Assembly (NCBI GenBank): GCA_000980495.1
Contig: LARN01000001.1
Coordinates: 1-64,000 of the forward strand
Reading direction: 5' to 3'
DNA: 64,000 nucleotides
Origin: Acinetobacter sp. N54.MGS-139
Lineage (GTDB): Bacteria; Pseudomonadota; Gammaproteobacteria; Burkholderiales; Burkholderiaceae_F
Shown: piece after piece, positions 1 through 9,543 of the stretch
Position numbering within the stretch: position 1 is the stretch's first letter
Layout: every line of letters begins with the position of its first letter
The notes under the pieces: generated by a model
What the model saw: the letters and a program-made list of their open reading frames with translations, nothing else
Told to the model about the DNA's origin: nothing
The model's database searches: none
Program-made: the position numbers and the translations under genes

Positions 1-1641
<1,641 letters not shown>

Positions 1642-1761
1642 ATAACCGTGTTGCTTGTGACCGGTGTGCGTTGTAGGTCGCTGCAGAGAGAGATATCAAA
1701 GAGACTCGAAGTAAAGAGAGTCACTCAAATAGAAGAGATTATTCCGAATTGACCAGTTTTA
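1642..1761 (+). other. 23S-5S internal transcribed spacer
   Basis: About 120 bases lie between the end of 23S and the start of 5S. I see no tRNA gene or coding frame in them. This spacer should be removed during rRNA maturation. Confidence 0.8.
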
Positions 1762-1879
1762 AGCCCGGAGGCCATAGCAGGGTGGAACCACTCCTTCCCA
1801 TCCCGAACAGGACAGTGAAACGCCTCCACGCCGATGATAGTGAGTTGTATTTCTTGCGAAAGTAGGTAGTCTCCGGGCT
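1762..1879 (+). rRNA. rrf: 5S ribosomal RNA
   Basis: A 118-base gene whose ends pair (AGCCCGGAG at the 5' end with CTCCGGGCT at the 3' end). It contains the conserved blocks CCCATCCCGAAC and GTGAAACGCC and a GAAAGTAGGT segment near the 3' end, all typical of proteobacterial 5S rRNA. It follows 23S in the normal rrn order. Confidence 0.96.
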
Positions 1880-1893
1880 CTCCATAAAAGACA

Positions 1894-1930
1894 AACCTCT
1901 TGGACTTAACCGTTCAAGAGGTTTTGTTGT
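1894..1930 (+). terminator. Intrinsic terminator of the rRNA operon
   Basis: A 9-bp perfect stem (AACCTCTTG at 1894-1902 and CAAGAGGTT at 1915-1923) is followed by TTGTTGT, just after the 5S gene. It should end rrn transcription before the convergent operon on the other strand. Confidence 0.85.
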
Positions 1931-1952
1931 ATCTGAAGCGCCCAAAATAAAA

Positions 1953-1972
1953 CCTCGGCATTGGGACCGAGG
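1953..1972. terminator. Intrinsic terminator between convergent rrn and ychF operons
   Basis: The stem is CCTCGG (1953-1958) with CCGAGG (1967-1972). The minus-strand copy is followed by TTTTATTTT, so it fits as the terminator for the gene ending at 1980. The plus-strand side also runs into a T-rich tract, so it may act as a backup for rrn. Confidence 0.75.
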
Positions 1973-1979
1973 CTTTGTT

Positions 1980-2360
1980 TTATTCGGGTTTCGAACGCTT
2001 CACACTTCGAATCTTTCTCTTTAGATTAGGCGCCAACCTTTCAAGTGCATCAATGGTATTGAATACCGACACTTTTCCTTTTAGAGAAAGAGACCGGAAT
2101 TTTTGAAGAAGCAGATCTTCTTCTAATCCGGGAATATGCCGTTCCTCTGTGATGATGTAGAGGACATCAAAGCCTATAGAAGACAAACGAGGCATACGGT
2201 AGATTCCGGGATCTGCAAATCCTTCCTCAAATCGAATATAAGCGTCGATGGGAATCCCGAGAAGCTGGGCAATTTGAATTTCACTGTAACCCAGTCGTTC
2301 TCGTTCTTCTTTGAGGCGGTTGCCAATTTCCTGTCTTTGTTTTGTGCTCGTGAGGGCCAT
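1980..2360 (-). CDS. XRE-type helix-turn-helix transcriptional regulator
   Basis: A 126-residue protein. Residues about 12-66 look like a lambda-repressor/XRE helix-turn-helix: a basic first helix, then a turn around residues 26-36 (IQIAQLLGIP), then a recognition segment with YIRFEEG. The segment near residues 83-92 (GFDVLYIITE) followed by a helical tail resembles the C-terminal part of small repressors often seen near prophages, yet no phage gene is nearby. The ATG start lies 1 base after the ychF stop, so it is almost certainly co-transcribed with ychF and is the last gene of that operon. The basic C-terminus (SVKRSK) may add DNA contact. Its target is unknown. Confidence 0.8.
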   Translation of the reverse strand: MALTSTKQRQEIGNRLKEERERLGYSEIQIAQLLGIPIDAYIRFEEGFADPGIYRMPRLSSIGFDVLYIITEERHIPGLEEDLLLQKFRSLSLKGKVSVFNTIDALERLAPNLKRKIRSVKRSKPE

Positions 2361-2361
2361 A

Positions 2362-3456
2362 CTAAACGTTGAATAAGAAGTTCATGATGTCGCCGTCCTG
2401 AACCACATAATCCTTACCTTCTACACGCAGTTTCCCGGCTTCCTTGGCGCCCGCTTCGCCTTTGTACTGTACGAAGTCGTCGTAGCTGATGGTCTGAGCG
2501 CGGATGAAACCTCTTTCGAAGTCAGTATGAATGACTCCGGCTGCCTGGGGGGCCAGGTCGCCTTTATGGATTGTCCATGCCCTGACTTCTTTCACGCCAG
2601 CCGTGAAGTATGTCTCCAGTCCTAGAAGTTGATAAGCGGCTCGAATGACTCGATTCAGGCCGGGTTCATGCATACCGATATCTTCCAGGAAAATTTGTTT
2701 TTCCTCATCGGGAAGATCGGAGATCTCGGCTTCAATCTTGGCGCATACTGCGACCACCGGAGCTTTTTCCTCAGCACCGACCGCTTTTACTTCTTCAAGC
2801 AGGGCGTTGTTCTCGAAACCGTCTTCTTCTACGTTGGCAACGTACATGACCGGTTTCATCGTCAGGAGACAAAGCTGCTTGATGACGGCTTTTTCGTCCT
2901 TAGATAGGTCAACGCTTCTTGCTGGTTTGCCTTCATTGAGTACGGGGCGAATCTTTTCCAAAACTGTGACGAGTTTCAACGCTTCTTTGTCACCGCCGGA
3001 GCGTGCTTGTTTAGTGTATTTATTCAGCTGCTTATCCACAGAAGCAAGGTCAGCTAAAGCAAGCTCCATGTTAATTACAGAGATATCTTCCAGCGGGTCG
3101 ACATGGCCTGCGACATGGACGATATTATCGTCATTGAAACAGCGGACGATATGAGCAATAGCGTCGCATTCACGAATATTGGCCAGGAACTGGTTTCCGA
3201 GGCCTTCTCCCTTACTAGCGCCTGCTACTAAACCCGCAATATCTACGAATTCGACCGTCGCAGGGACTATTCTCTGGGGAGAAACAATTTCAGCTAACTT
3301 AGCCAGGCGAGGGTCGGGTACTTCAACGATACCGACATTCGGCTCAATAGTGCAGAAAGGATAATTCTCCGCTGCAATTCCCGCTTTTGTTAACGCGTTA
3401 AATAATGTGGACTTTCCAACGTTAGGTAAGCCCACGATTCCGCATTTCAAACCCAT
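2362..3456 (-). CDS. ychF: Redox-regulated ATPase YchF (OLA1/Obg family)
   Basis: A 364-residue protein, the normal length for YchF. The P-loop GLPNVGKS lies at residues 9-16. The base-specificity motif is N-V-E-E (in VANVEEDG near residue 208) instead of NKxD, the change that makes this family prefer ATP over GTP. A C-terminal TGS domain ends in NFLFNV. YchF binds ribosomes and is linked to translation quality control and stress responses. It starts 2 bases after the DUF523 stop and is followed by the XRE regulator. The pth-ychF neighbourhood is conserved in proteobacteria; here a DUF523 gene sits between them. Confidence 0.97.
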   Translation of the reverse strand: MGLKCGIVGLPNVGKSTLFNALTKAGIAAENYPFCTIEPNVGIVEVPDPRLAKLAEIVSPQRIVPATVEFVDIAGLVAGASKGEGLGNQFLANIRECDAIAHIVRCFNDDNIVHVAGHVDPLEDISVINMELALADLASVDKQLNKYTKQARSGGDKEALKLVTVLEKIRPVLNEGKPARSVDLSKDEKAVIKQLCLLTMKPVMYVANVEEDGFENNALLEEVKAVGAEEKAPVVAVCAKIEAEISDLPDEEKQIFLEDIGMHEPGLNRVIRAAYQLLGLETYFTAGVKEVRAWTIHKGDLAPQAAGVIHTDFERGFIRAQTISYDDFVQYKGEAGAKEAGKLRVEGKDYVVQDGDIMNFLFNV

Positions 3457-3458
3457 CT

Positions 3459-3917
3459 TTATTCCTTTACAATTTTGAGCCAGGCATCAAGTTCTGACTC
3501 ATTAATGACTTTAACGCCGTTTTTAATCAGCAAATCGGAAGTAATTCCGTTTCCGTTAATTAAGCAACCGGAAAATGTTCCGTCGTAGATTTTTCCAAAT
3601 CCGCAAGACGGACTTTTAGACTTTAAAACAGCTAGTTGGATGCCGTAATTCTTGCAGATATTCAGAGCCCCGTGGGCTCCTTTTAAGAAAAAAGTTGAAA
3701 GAACTTGTCCGCTTTGCGTTAGGACCTGGTGATTTTTAGAAATTTCAGCCGGTCGGCGGGGACAAGGAAGGCCGCCTAGAATTTCAGGACAGACACCAAC
3801 AATATTAAATTTTTGCTCGAGGACTACAAGACACTCTTTCGGCAAAGGCTTTGAAGTTTTGTCGAAACGCACCCTGCAGCCCAGAAGGCAGCTACTTACG
3901 AGAATCGGTTTTTTCAT
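3459..3917 (-). CDS. DUF523 protein, TudS-like iron-sulfur desulfidase
   Basis: A 152-residue DUF523 protein if it starts at the ATG at 3917, where the conserved N-terminus [13 protein letters not shown] begins; a longer frame reaches back to 3962 but adds non-conserved sequence. Cysteines at 10, 43 and 105 (SSCLLGC, GVCPE, SPSCG) match the three that hold a [4Fe-4S] cluster in TudS, the characterised 2-thiouracil desulfidase of this family. The substrate here is unknown. The 5' end overlaps the end of pth by 26 bases and the stop is 2 bases before ychF, so it is embedded in the translation operon. Confidence 0.88.
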   Translation of the reverse strand: MKKPILVSSCLLGCRVRFDKTSKPLPKECLVVLEQKFNIVGVCPEILGGLPCPRRPAEISKNHQVLTQSGQVLSTFFLKGAHGALNICKNYGIQLAVLKSKSPSCGFGKIYDGTFSGCLINGNGITSDLLIKNGVKVINESELDAWLKIVKE

Positions 3918-4497
3918 TAAGAGCTGACATGGCGCGAGAAAAATCTCCATCAACAATTTCATCTATACAGGCTAGAGCCTTTTCAATTGCTGACGAGATA
4001 AGTTCTAGATCCTCTTTCGGCGGTCGAGATAAAACATAATCGGCAACTGGGATTTGGAGCTGTCTGTCTCTAGGGTGTCCGATACCTATTCTCAGACGGG
4101 CAAAATCGGAGCTGCCGAGGCAAGATACGATACTTTTCAGACCGTTGTGCCCGGCAGAGCCCCCGCTGATCTTTAATCTTACAGTTCCCGGAAGAAGGTC
4201 AAGCTCGTCGTGGGCAACGAGAATTTCAGAGGGACTTATTTTGTAAAAAGTGCTGATAGCCGCAACAGACTTCCCGGATAAATTCATCAGAGTAGAGGGT
4301 TTGAGAAGAATAACTTCCGCTCCTCCTATCCTTGCTTTTGCAACCTCACCAAAAAATTTCCGATCCGTCTGAAATCGTGCAGCGTATTTATCAGCGACTT
4401 CATCAACGAAATGAAATCCTGCATTATGTCTGGTGCCTCTGTAGGCATCACCGATATTTCCAAGTCCGACAATCAGACGGATGCTCTTATTGCTCAT
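3892..4497 (-). CDS. pth: Peptidyl-tRNA hydrolase
   Basis: A 201-residue Pth. It recycles tRNA by hydrolysing the ester bond of peptidyl-tRNA released from stalled ribosomes. The N-terminal motif GLGNIGDAYRGTRHN holds the catalytic His (H24); the usual proline of GNPG is Ile here. Further conserved blocks are AHDELDLLPG with the catalytic Asp and GGSAGHNGLKSI. The ATG at 4497 overlaps the helicase stop by 4 bases, and the 3' end overlaps the DUF523 gene, so translation is probably coupled through this part of the operon. Confidence 0.97.
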   Translation of the reverse strand: MSNKSIRLIVGLGNIGDAYRGTRHNAGFHFVDEVADKYAARFQTDRKFFGEVAKARIGGAEVILLKPSTLMNLSGKSVAAISTFYKISPSEILVAHDELDLLPGTVRLKISGGSAGHNGLKSIVSCLGSSDFARLRIGIGHPRDRQLQIPVADYVLSRPPKEDLELISSAIEKALACIDEIVDGDFSRAMSALNEKTDSRK

Positions 4498-6257
4498 TTG
4501 TATGCTTTCTTGTTTCCTTTGCCTTTACGTGAAGGTTTCTCGTAATCTTTTCCTTCTTTTTTACTCGGATAGGATTTCGGAGAGCCTTCCCGGTCGTATC
4601 TTACTACGCACTGACGTCCCTTTATGAAAGCATCTCTCAGAGCGTAAATGACATCCTGTGCGACATTCTCATCAACTTCAACGAGAGAGAATCTGTCTGC
4701 GATATCAATAGAACCGATTAACTTTGAAGGTATCCCTGCTTCGTTAGCAATGGCGCCGACAAGATCTTGAGGACGGACTCCGGCTTCACGACCGGCTCCG
4801 ATGAAGAGACGTACCATGCCTTGTGACAGTTCACGAGGGCCTCTCTCTTTACGCGGTGTACGCTCTCCTCTTTCACCTTTATCGCGGCGTTCTTCTCGAG
4901 GCGTTTTCTTCCAGGAAAGATCATCAGGAAGTTCGATCTCGGAAACATCCTTCCAATTTGCTTCATTCGCGAACTTCACGGCGGCTGCCGCAACGTCAAG
5001 AATATCGAACTCATCTGCAAGGTTCTCAACAACGGAGCGATACTTACCCAAGTCAGACTCATTAACCAGAATCTCGTGAATAGAGCTCCTAGTCAGGTCC
5101 AGCCTCTTTGCGTGTACATCCGTAGCCGTAGGAACAGAAAGCAAGGTGATCTTTCTCTTTGTCAATCGCTCGATGTTCTTAAGCAAGCGGCTTTCACGAG
5201 GTTCCAAAATCGTAATCGCAGTGCCTTCTCGGCCTGCTCGTCCGGTTCTTCCTATGCGGTGGACGTATGTTTCCGCAGAAGAAGGGATACCGAAATTGAT
5301 GACATGAGTCAGGTGATCAATATCAATTCCTCGTGCAGCGACGTCTGTCGCGACAATGACATCTACCTGTTCGGCTCTTGCGCGTTTCATCACTCGGTCG
5401 CGCTGGGCTTGGTCTAAGCCGCCGTGAAGGGGCTCGACACTGTAGCCTCTTCCGCGGAGGGATTCCGCAAGTTCATCAACCTCGTTTCGCGTACGTGCGA
5501 AGACAATGGCAAGTCGAGGACTTTCAATGTCCAAAATTCGTCCCAATGCTGCAGTTTTGTGATTACGTCCGACGATGTAAGCGGACTGCTTAACTTTCGG
5601 TTGTTCTCCTTCCGGAACTTTTTCTTTCGGAATGAGGATGTGGAAGGCATCATGCAAATGATTTTCAGCAATCTTTGCAATTTTCGGCGGTAATGTCGCC
5701 GAGAAGAGTGCGGTCTGGCGTTTTTCCGGAAGGGCTGCAAAAATCGCTTCCAAATCTTCGGCAAAGCCCATGTCCAGCATCTCATCGGCTTCATCCAGCA
5801 CGACCGCTTTAATTTCAGTCAGGTTAAGCGTTCCTCTGCGGATATGGTCAAGAGCTCGACCCGGAGTTGCTACAACGATCTGAACACCTCTGGAAAGGGC
5901 TTTGATTTGGCGGGAGTAATCTTGTCCGCCGTACACTGGCAAAACATAAACGCCTGAACTTCTGGCAAAGCTGTTAATGGCTTCCGAAACTTGAATACAA
6001 AGTTCTCGGGTCGGTGTGAGAATTAACACCTGAGGTTTTCCAGGTTCGGTATCCAAACAATAGCGTTGAATCAGCGGAAGTGAAAAGGCGGCCGTTTTCC
6101 CGGTTCCGGTGGCAGCCTGACCCAGAACATCTCTCCCTTCTAAAAGAACCGGGATAGCTTTCGTCTGAATGGGCGTCGGTTCTTCAAAACCTAAAGAAGA
6201 AAGAGAATTAACAAGCTTTTCTGAGAGCCCTAACTCTAAAAAGGGATTGGCGGACAA
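4494..6257 (-). CDS. deaD: DEAD-box ATP-dependent RNA helicase (DeaD/CsdA type)
   Basis: A 587-residue RNA helicase that should unwind rRNA or mRNA structure. In order: Q-motif (PTPIQ, 27-31), Walker A AATGTGKT (48-55), DEAD (155-158), SAT (186-188), then the C-terminal RecA domain with ARGIDID and HRIGRTGR. Next come an acidic/basic linker, a DbpA-type RNA-binding domain (about 480-555, VRLFIGAGREAG) and a Lys-rich tail. The domain set matches DeaD/CsdA better than RhlE. The start is TTG, supported by GGAG 7 bases upstream. It lies between rplY and pth, inside a cluster where these genes are usually adjacent, and a terminator separates it from rplY, so it may have its own promoter. Confidence 0.93.
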   Translation of the reverse strand: MSANPFLELGLSEKLVNSLSSLGFEEPTPIQTKAIPVLLEGRDVLGQAATGTGKTAAFSLPLIQRYCLDTEPGKPQVLILTPTRELCIQVSEAINSFARSSGVYVLPVYGGQDYSRQIKALSRGVQIVVATPGRALDHIRRGTLNLTEIKAVVLDEADEMLDMGFAEDLEAIFAALPEKRQTALFSATLPPKIAKIAENHLHDAFHILIPKEKVPEGEQPKVKQSAYIVGRNHKTAALGRILDIESPRLAIVFARTRNEVDELAESLRGRGYSVEPLHGGLDQAQRDRVMKRARAEQVDVIVATDVAARGIDIDHLTHVINFGIPSSAETYVHRIGRTGRAGREGTAITILEPRESRLLKNIERLTKRKITLLSVPTATDVHAKRLDLTRSSIHEILVNESDLGKYRSVVENLADEFDILDVAAAAVKFANEANWKDVSEIELPDDLSWKKTPREERRDKGERGERTPRKERGPRELSQGMVRLFIGAGREAGVRPQDLVGAIANEAGIPSKLIGSIDIADRFSLVEVDENVAQDVIYALRDAFIKGRQCVVRYDREGSPKSYPSKKEGKDYEKPSRKGKGNKKAYK

Positions 6258-6268
6258 TTATTTACTCC
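6255..6268 (-). promoter_or_regulatory. Ribosome-binding site fixing a TTG start for deaD
   Basis: On the minus strand GGAG (6268-6265) is separated by 7 bases from TTG (6257-6255). No ATG or GTG fits the conserved N-terminus (SANPFLELG), so TTG is the likely start. Confidence 0.7.
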
Positions 6269-6312
6269 GAACTTGCGCATTACTAAGTGATGGCACATTA
6301 TGGATAAAAAAA

Positions 6313-6336
6313 TACGCCGCAGACCTCTGCGGCGTA
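6313..6336 (-). terminator. Intrinsic terminator after rplY
   Basis: An 11-bp perfect inverted repeat (TACGCCGCAGA, two bases, TCTGCGGCGTA) is followed on the minus strand by a run of seven T. It lies downstream of the rplY stop and upstream of the helicase gene, so rplY transcription should largely end here. Confidence 0.88.
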
Positions 6337-6364
6337 CATTTTGAGCAACTTAAAGCTTAATAAA

Positions 6365-7018
6365 TTAAGCCTTTTCTGCGCCTTCCTCTGCGGATTTTTC
6401 AGCAGTGGCAGGAACGGCATCAGCCGGAACGGCAGGAGCTTCGTCAGCGGTGCTTTCTTCAGCAACGACGACGGCAGAAGCAACTGTCGGATCTTCCTCA
6501 GGCTTCAGAACAGCGGTGACGCCTTCCGGAAGAACGAGGTCAGAAACGTGAACAGGTTTATCGACAGTAAGGCCGGAGAGGTCGACTGTGATGAATTCAG
6601 GCAGCTGATCCGGCAAGCAGGAAACCAGAAGTTCTGTAAGAGCGTGGTTAACGTTGGTCTTATCAACTGTAACAGCCGGAGATTTTTCTTCACCGACGAA
6701 ATGCAGAGGCACATTCATGCGGATCTGTTCATCGGCGGAAATACGCTGGAAATCGATGTGCAGAACCTGCGGTTTGTACGGATGCATTTGGAAAGAACGA
6801 AGCAGGACACGTTCGGACTTGCCGTCAAGAACCATCTCAAGGATGGAAGCATGGAATTTTTCCTTGCGGAGAGCATGGAAAATTTCGTTGTGATCAAGTT
6901 CGATAGGGGTAGCAGCAACCTTACCACCGTAGACGATGCCAGGAAGCTTTTCCGCACGGCGAAGGCGGCGGCTCGCACCCGTACCTTGCGCTTTACGTGT
7001 GACAGCAGTGAATTTCAT
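6365..7018 (-). CDS. rplY: 50S ribosomal protein L25, long Ctc/TL5 form
   Basis: A 217-residue L25 of the long Ctc form. The N-terminal L25 domain (about 1-95, with RRAEKLPGIVYGG) binds 5S rRNA. A TL5 C-terminal beta domain follows (about 96-190), then an Ala/Glu-rich low-complexity tail. E. coli L25 has only the first domain; the long form is normal in betaproteobacteria. It lies downstream of prs in the same direction, the conserved order, with a hairpin between them and a strong terminator after it. Confidence 0.96.
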   Translation of the reverse strand: MKFTAVTRKAQGTGASRRLRRAEKLPGIVYGGKVAATPIELDHNEIFHALRKEKFHASILEMVLDGKSERVLLRSFQMHPYKPQVLHIDFQRISADEQIRMNVPLHFVGEEKSPAVTVDKTNVNHALTELLVSCLPDQLPEFITVDLSGLTVDKPVHVSDLVLPEGVTAVLKPEEDPTVASAVVVAEESTADEAPAVPADAVPATAEKSAEEGAEKA

Positions 7019-7040
7019 TTAAATAAACTCCAAAAATAAA

Positions 7041-7066
7041 ACTGTCAGCCGCGACCAGCCGACAGT
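7041..7066 (-). terminator. Hairpin with U-tract between prs and rplY
   Basis: On the minus strand ACTGTC (7066-7061) pairs with GACAGT (7046-7041) and is followed by TTTTATTTTT. It looks like a modest intrinsic terminator or attenuator after prs that would let rplY be expressed separately. The stem has only six clear pairs. Confidence 0.5.
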
Positions 7067-7073
7067 GGGGTAC

Positions 7074-8033
7074 CTATTCGGCAAACAAACTGCTTACCGA
7101 GGACTCGCAAGCAATGCGAGAAATTGTTTCGCCCAGAAGAGAAGAGCAGGACAGCTGTCTGATCTTCGGGCAGTCAAGTGCGTCTTGACGAAGCGGGATT
7201 GTATCAGTAACAACGACCTCATCAAGCGCGGAATTTGTAATTTTTTCTACGGCGTTGCCGGAGAAAACCGGGTGTGTTGCATACGCAAGCACTCTCTTAG
7301 CGCCGCGGGCTTTAAGCGCATCTGCGGCATGACAGAGCGTTCCGGCGGTATCAACGATGTCATCGACGATTACGCAAGTGCGGCCTTCGATTTCTCCGAT
7401 GATATTCATGACTTCGGAAACGTTGGCTCTGGGACGGCGCTTGTCGATAATTGCAAGATCGCATTCCATGCGCTTTGCAACGGCGCGAGCACGAACCACA
7501 CCGCCAACGTCAGGAGATACGACAACCAGATCAGAATAGTTATGTTTCCACAAATCACCTAAAAGGATCGGGCTGGCATAAATATTGTCTACCGGAACGT
7601 CAAAGAAACCTTGGATTTGGTCTGCATGAAGGTCCATCGTCAGAACGCGGTCGATGCCGGCTGCCTGAAGCATATTGGCAACAACCTTCGCACTGATGGC
7701 CACACGAGTGGAACGAGGGCGTCTGTCCTGACGTGCATAGCCATAGTAAGGAATAACTGCAGTAATACGAGCAGCGGATGCTCTGCGCAGCGCGTCAACC
7801 ATAATGACCAATTCCATCAAATTATCATTTGTGGGCTGGCAGGTTGGCTGGATGATGAAAACATCGCGGCCGCGAACGTTCTCATTTAATTCGACCTGAA
7901 CTTCCCCGTCAGAGAAGCGGCTGACCGTGGCACGGCCAAGAGGAATATTGAGGTGTTGAACTACAGCTTGTGCTAATTTCGGGTTAGCGTTGCCTGAGAA
8001 GACCATCAGGCTGTCTGGAACCATTTGGACCAT
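7074..8033 (-). CDS. prs: Ribose-phosphate pyrophosphokinase (PRPP synthetase)
   Basis: A 319-residue enzyme making PRPP from ribose 5-phosphate and ATP, the precursor of purines, pyrimidines, His, Trp and NAD. The N-terminus has the conserved SGNANPKLA. The PRPP-binding loop [10 protein letters not shown] lies near residues 221-230, and ATHPVFSG follows. The length equals that of class I enzymes. Two in-frame ATGs lie at 8033 and 8024; I chose the first. It lies downstream of tRNA-Gln and ispE on the same strand, the classic order, with a hairpin terminator in between. PRPP feeds pyrE elsewhere in the window. Confidence 0.97.
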   Translation of the reverse strand: MVQMVPDSLMVFSGNANPKLAQAVVQHLNIPLGRATVSRFSDGEVQVELNENVRGRDVFIIQPTCQPTNDNLMELVIMVDALRRASAARITAVIPYYGYARQDRRPRSTRVAISAKVVANMLQAAGIDRVLTMDLHADQIQGFFDVPVDNIYASPILLGDLWKHNYSDLVVVSPDVGGVVRARAVAKRMECDLAIIDKRRPRANVSEVMNIIGEIEGRTCVIVDDIVDTAGTLCHAADALKARGAKRVLAYATHPVFSGNAVEKITNSALDEVVVTDTIPLRQDALDCPKIRQLSCSSLLGETISRIACESSVSSLFAE

Positions 8034-8075
8034 GATTGTGCTCGATCAACTGAGTGAAAAAACGCAAAAATAAAA

Positions 8076-8090
8076 GACGAGAAGCTCGTC
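8076..8090 (-). terminator. Intrinsic terminator after tRNA-Gln
   Basis: The stem GACGAG/CTCGTC with a 3-base loop is followed on the minus strand by TTTTATTTTT. It lies 8 bases after the tRNA 3' end and should terminate the lolB-ispE-tRNA transcript before prs. Confidence 0.75.
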
Positions 8091-8097
8091 CGAAAAA

Positions 8098-8173
8098 TGG
8101 CAGGGGAGGAAGGAGTCGAACCTTCGCATGCCGGGATCAAAACCCGGTGCCTTAACCACTTGGCTACTCCCCT
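8098..8173 (-). tRNA. tRNA-Gln (anticodon TTG)
   Basis: A 76-base minus-strand gene. The acceptor stem AGGGGAG pairs with CTCCCCT, followed by discriminator G and an encoded CCA. The anticodon stem-loop is CCGGG-TTTTGAT-CCCGG, giving anticodon TTG, and the T-arm contains GGTTCGACTCC. It lies 18 bases after the ispE stop, so it is likely cut from the same transcript. In an organism with gatCAB this tRNA may be charged by the transamidation route. Confidence 0.96.
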
Positions 8174-8191
8174 ACGTACAGCAGACTTAAA

Positions 8192-9043
8192 TCAAACCCA
8201 GTCATAAAGCGGGTGAAATTTAAGACTCCTGAATGCCCATTGTCTCCAACCTATGGGTAGATTAGAAATCAAACGCACTTCTGCGCCCGATTTTACCGCG
8301 TAAAACACTGCTGAACCTGAGCCGGTCATTCGGGCTTTGCCTAACTGCTTCAAACAGTTAATCGCCTCTCTCACTGAGGGACAGATCTCTGCTGCCACAG
8401 GTTCGAGGTCGTTATGCCCGAAATCTAGCGGCAGGCGAAGCAAAGCCGCGCTAGAGGAATTCGTAATTCTGATGGAATCCGTGTCCCTTGTCAAATTAGG
8501 ACTTTTGAACACCTCCGCCGTGGGCACACTTGTACCGGGGAAGACTACGGCACCCTCGAAATCGTCAATAACGACGGGGGCCAGCACTTCTCCGACACCT
8601 TGGGCAAAGGCGGTTTCGCCGAAGATAAAAAAAGGAACGTCGGCTCCAAGCGGTACTGCCAGGTTTAAAAGTTCGTTACGTTTTTTATGAATATTCCACA
8701 GTCTATTGAGCGCAATCAGGCATGTAGCTGCGTCTGAGGAACCGCCGCCCATGCCGGCTCCGTCAGGGATGTGCTTACGAACGGTGATGCGCACGCCTTG
8801 ATCAGGAGCGAACTGCTGCATGAGCTTTGCTGCTCGGTAACAGAGGTCCTTTTCCAAAGCCCAGCGGATATCGCCTTCCCGAATGATTTGAGGTTCATCA
8901 AGAACTTCAAAGTCGAGATAGTCGCACAAGTCGATCATGCTGAAGACGGATTCAAGCAAGTGCATCCCATCCGGTTTTCTGCCGACGACGTGCAAAAACA
9001 GATTAAGTTTTGCCGGGGCCGGCAGATTCAAGCAGCATTTCAC
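8192..9043 (-). CDS. ispE: 4-diphosphocytidyl-2-C-methyl-D-erythritol kinase
   Basis: A 283-residue GHMP kinase of the non-mevalonate isoprenoid pathway; it phosphorylates the 2-hydroxyl of CDP-methylerythritol. The N-terminus PAPAKLNLFLHV contains the conserved Lys (K12). The glycine-rich ATP loop PDGAGMGGGSSDAA lies at residues 93-106, and a C-terminal KARMTGSGSAVF block closes the active site. The start is GTG, overlapping the lolB stop by 4 bases (GTGA), with GAGGAGAG just upstream. The lolB-ispE-tRNA-prs order is highly conserved in beta- and gammaproteobacteria. Confidence 0.96.
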   Translation of the reverse strand: MKCCLNLPAPAKLNLFLHVVGRKPDGMHLLESVFSMIDLCDYLDFEVLDEPQIIREGDIRWALEKDLCYRAAKLMQQFAPDQGVRITVRKHIPDGAGMGGGSSDAATCLIALNRLWNIHKKRNELLNLAVPLGADVPFFIFGETAFAQGVGEVLAPVVIDDFEGAVVFPGTSVPTAEVFKSPNLTRDTDSIRITNSSSAALLRLPLDFGHNDLEPVAAEICPSVREAINCLKQLGKARMTGSGSAVFYAVKSGAEVRLISNLPIGWRQWAFRSLKFHPLYDWV

Positions 9044-9543
9044 GGTTCTCTCCTCGGGAGGATTGTCAGCGTCACTTGAGAATCAGTCGAGGGCACATAG
9101 CCTTCGGCTCGAATGCGAAGAGCACCACCCTTATCTTCGGAACTTACTTTCCAGTCGTAGGAATTGAAGTCATCGGCATTTCTTTCGTTTTTAAGCCAAG
9201 CAAGAATGCGATCGACACTTAAAGGTATTCCGATGACCTGATAAACCAGAGCTGAGGAGTTTCGCGCTTTGATGGTCTCATTGTCCGAGTTGATCAATGT
9301 GCATTCATTCTGAGTTTCTTCGATAGAGGCGATTTTGGTTCCGAAGGGTCCGTTTATGTTCAGAATTTTCTTCTCAGGCAGAACGATCAATCGAAAAGAT
9401 CCGCTGTGCCTGTCTACCGAAGTTCCGGATTTAGAGGCAACCGAGAACCGCCCTGTCCACAATTCTGCGTTTTGAGGAGTGAGGGCGGTACAGGAGCACA
9501 GTAAGAATAGGCAGAGAAATGCTAAGCAATTAATTTTGCGCAT
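9040..9543 (-). CDS. lolB: Outer-membrane lipoprotein insertion protein LolB
   Basis: A 167-residue lipoprotein, assigned mostly by position and N-terminus. A short signal peptide ends in an unusual lipobox (LCSC, lipidated Cys at residue 18). The next part (AELWTGRFSVAS) matches the start of mature LolB, and the SFRLIVLPEKKILNINGPFG stretch fits its beta-barrel. LolB takes lipoproteins from LolA and inserts them in the outer membrane. The protein is shorter and more diverged than gammaproteobacterial LolB (about 200 residues). The ATG overlaps the end of the TPR gene by 14 bases, and its stop overlaps ispE. Confidence 0.85.
   Translation of the reverse strand: MRKINCLAFLCLFLLCSCTALTPQNAELWTGRFSVASKSGTSVDRHSGSFRLIVLPEKKILNINGPFGTKIASIEETQNECTLINSDNETIKARNSSALVYQVIGIPLSVDRILAWLKNERNADDFNSYDWKVSSEDKGGALRIRAEGYVPSTDSQVTLTILPRREP

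Noticed and set aside
6341-7039. 232-codon open frame on the plus strand over rplY
   Set aside because: Complement of the rplY gene, whose L25 motifs are clear; the antisense protein has no recognisable motif.
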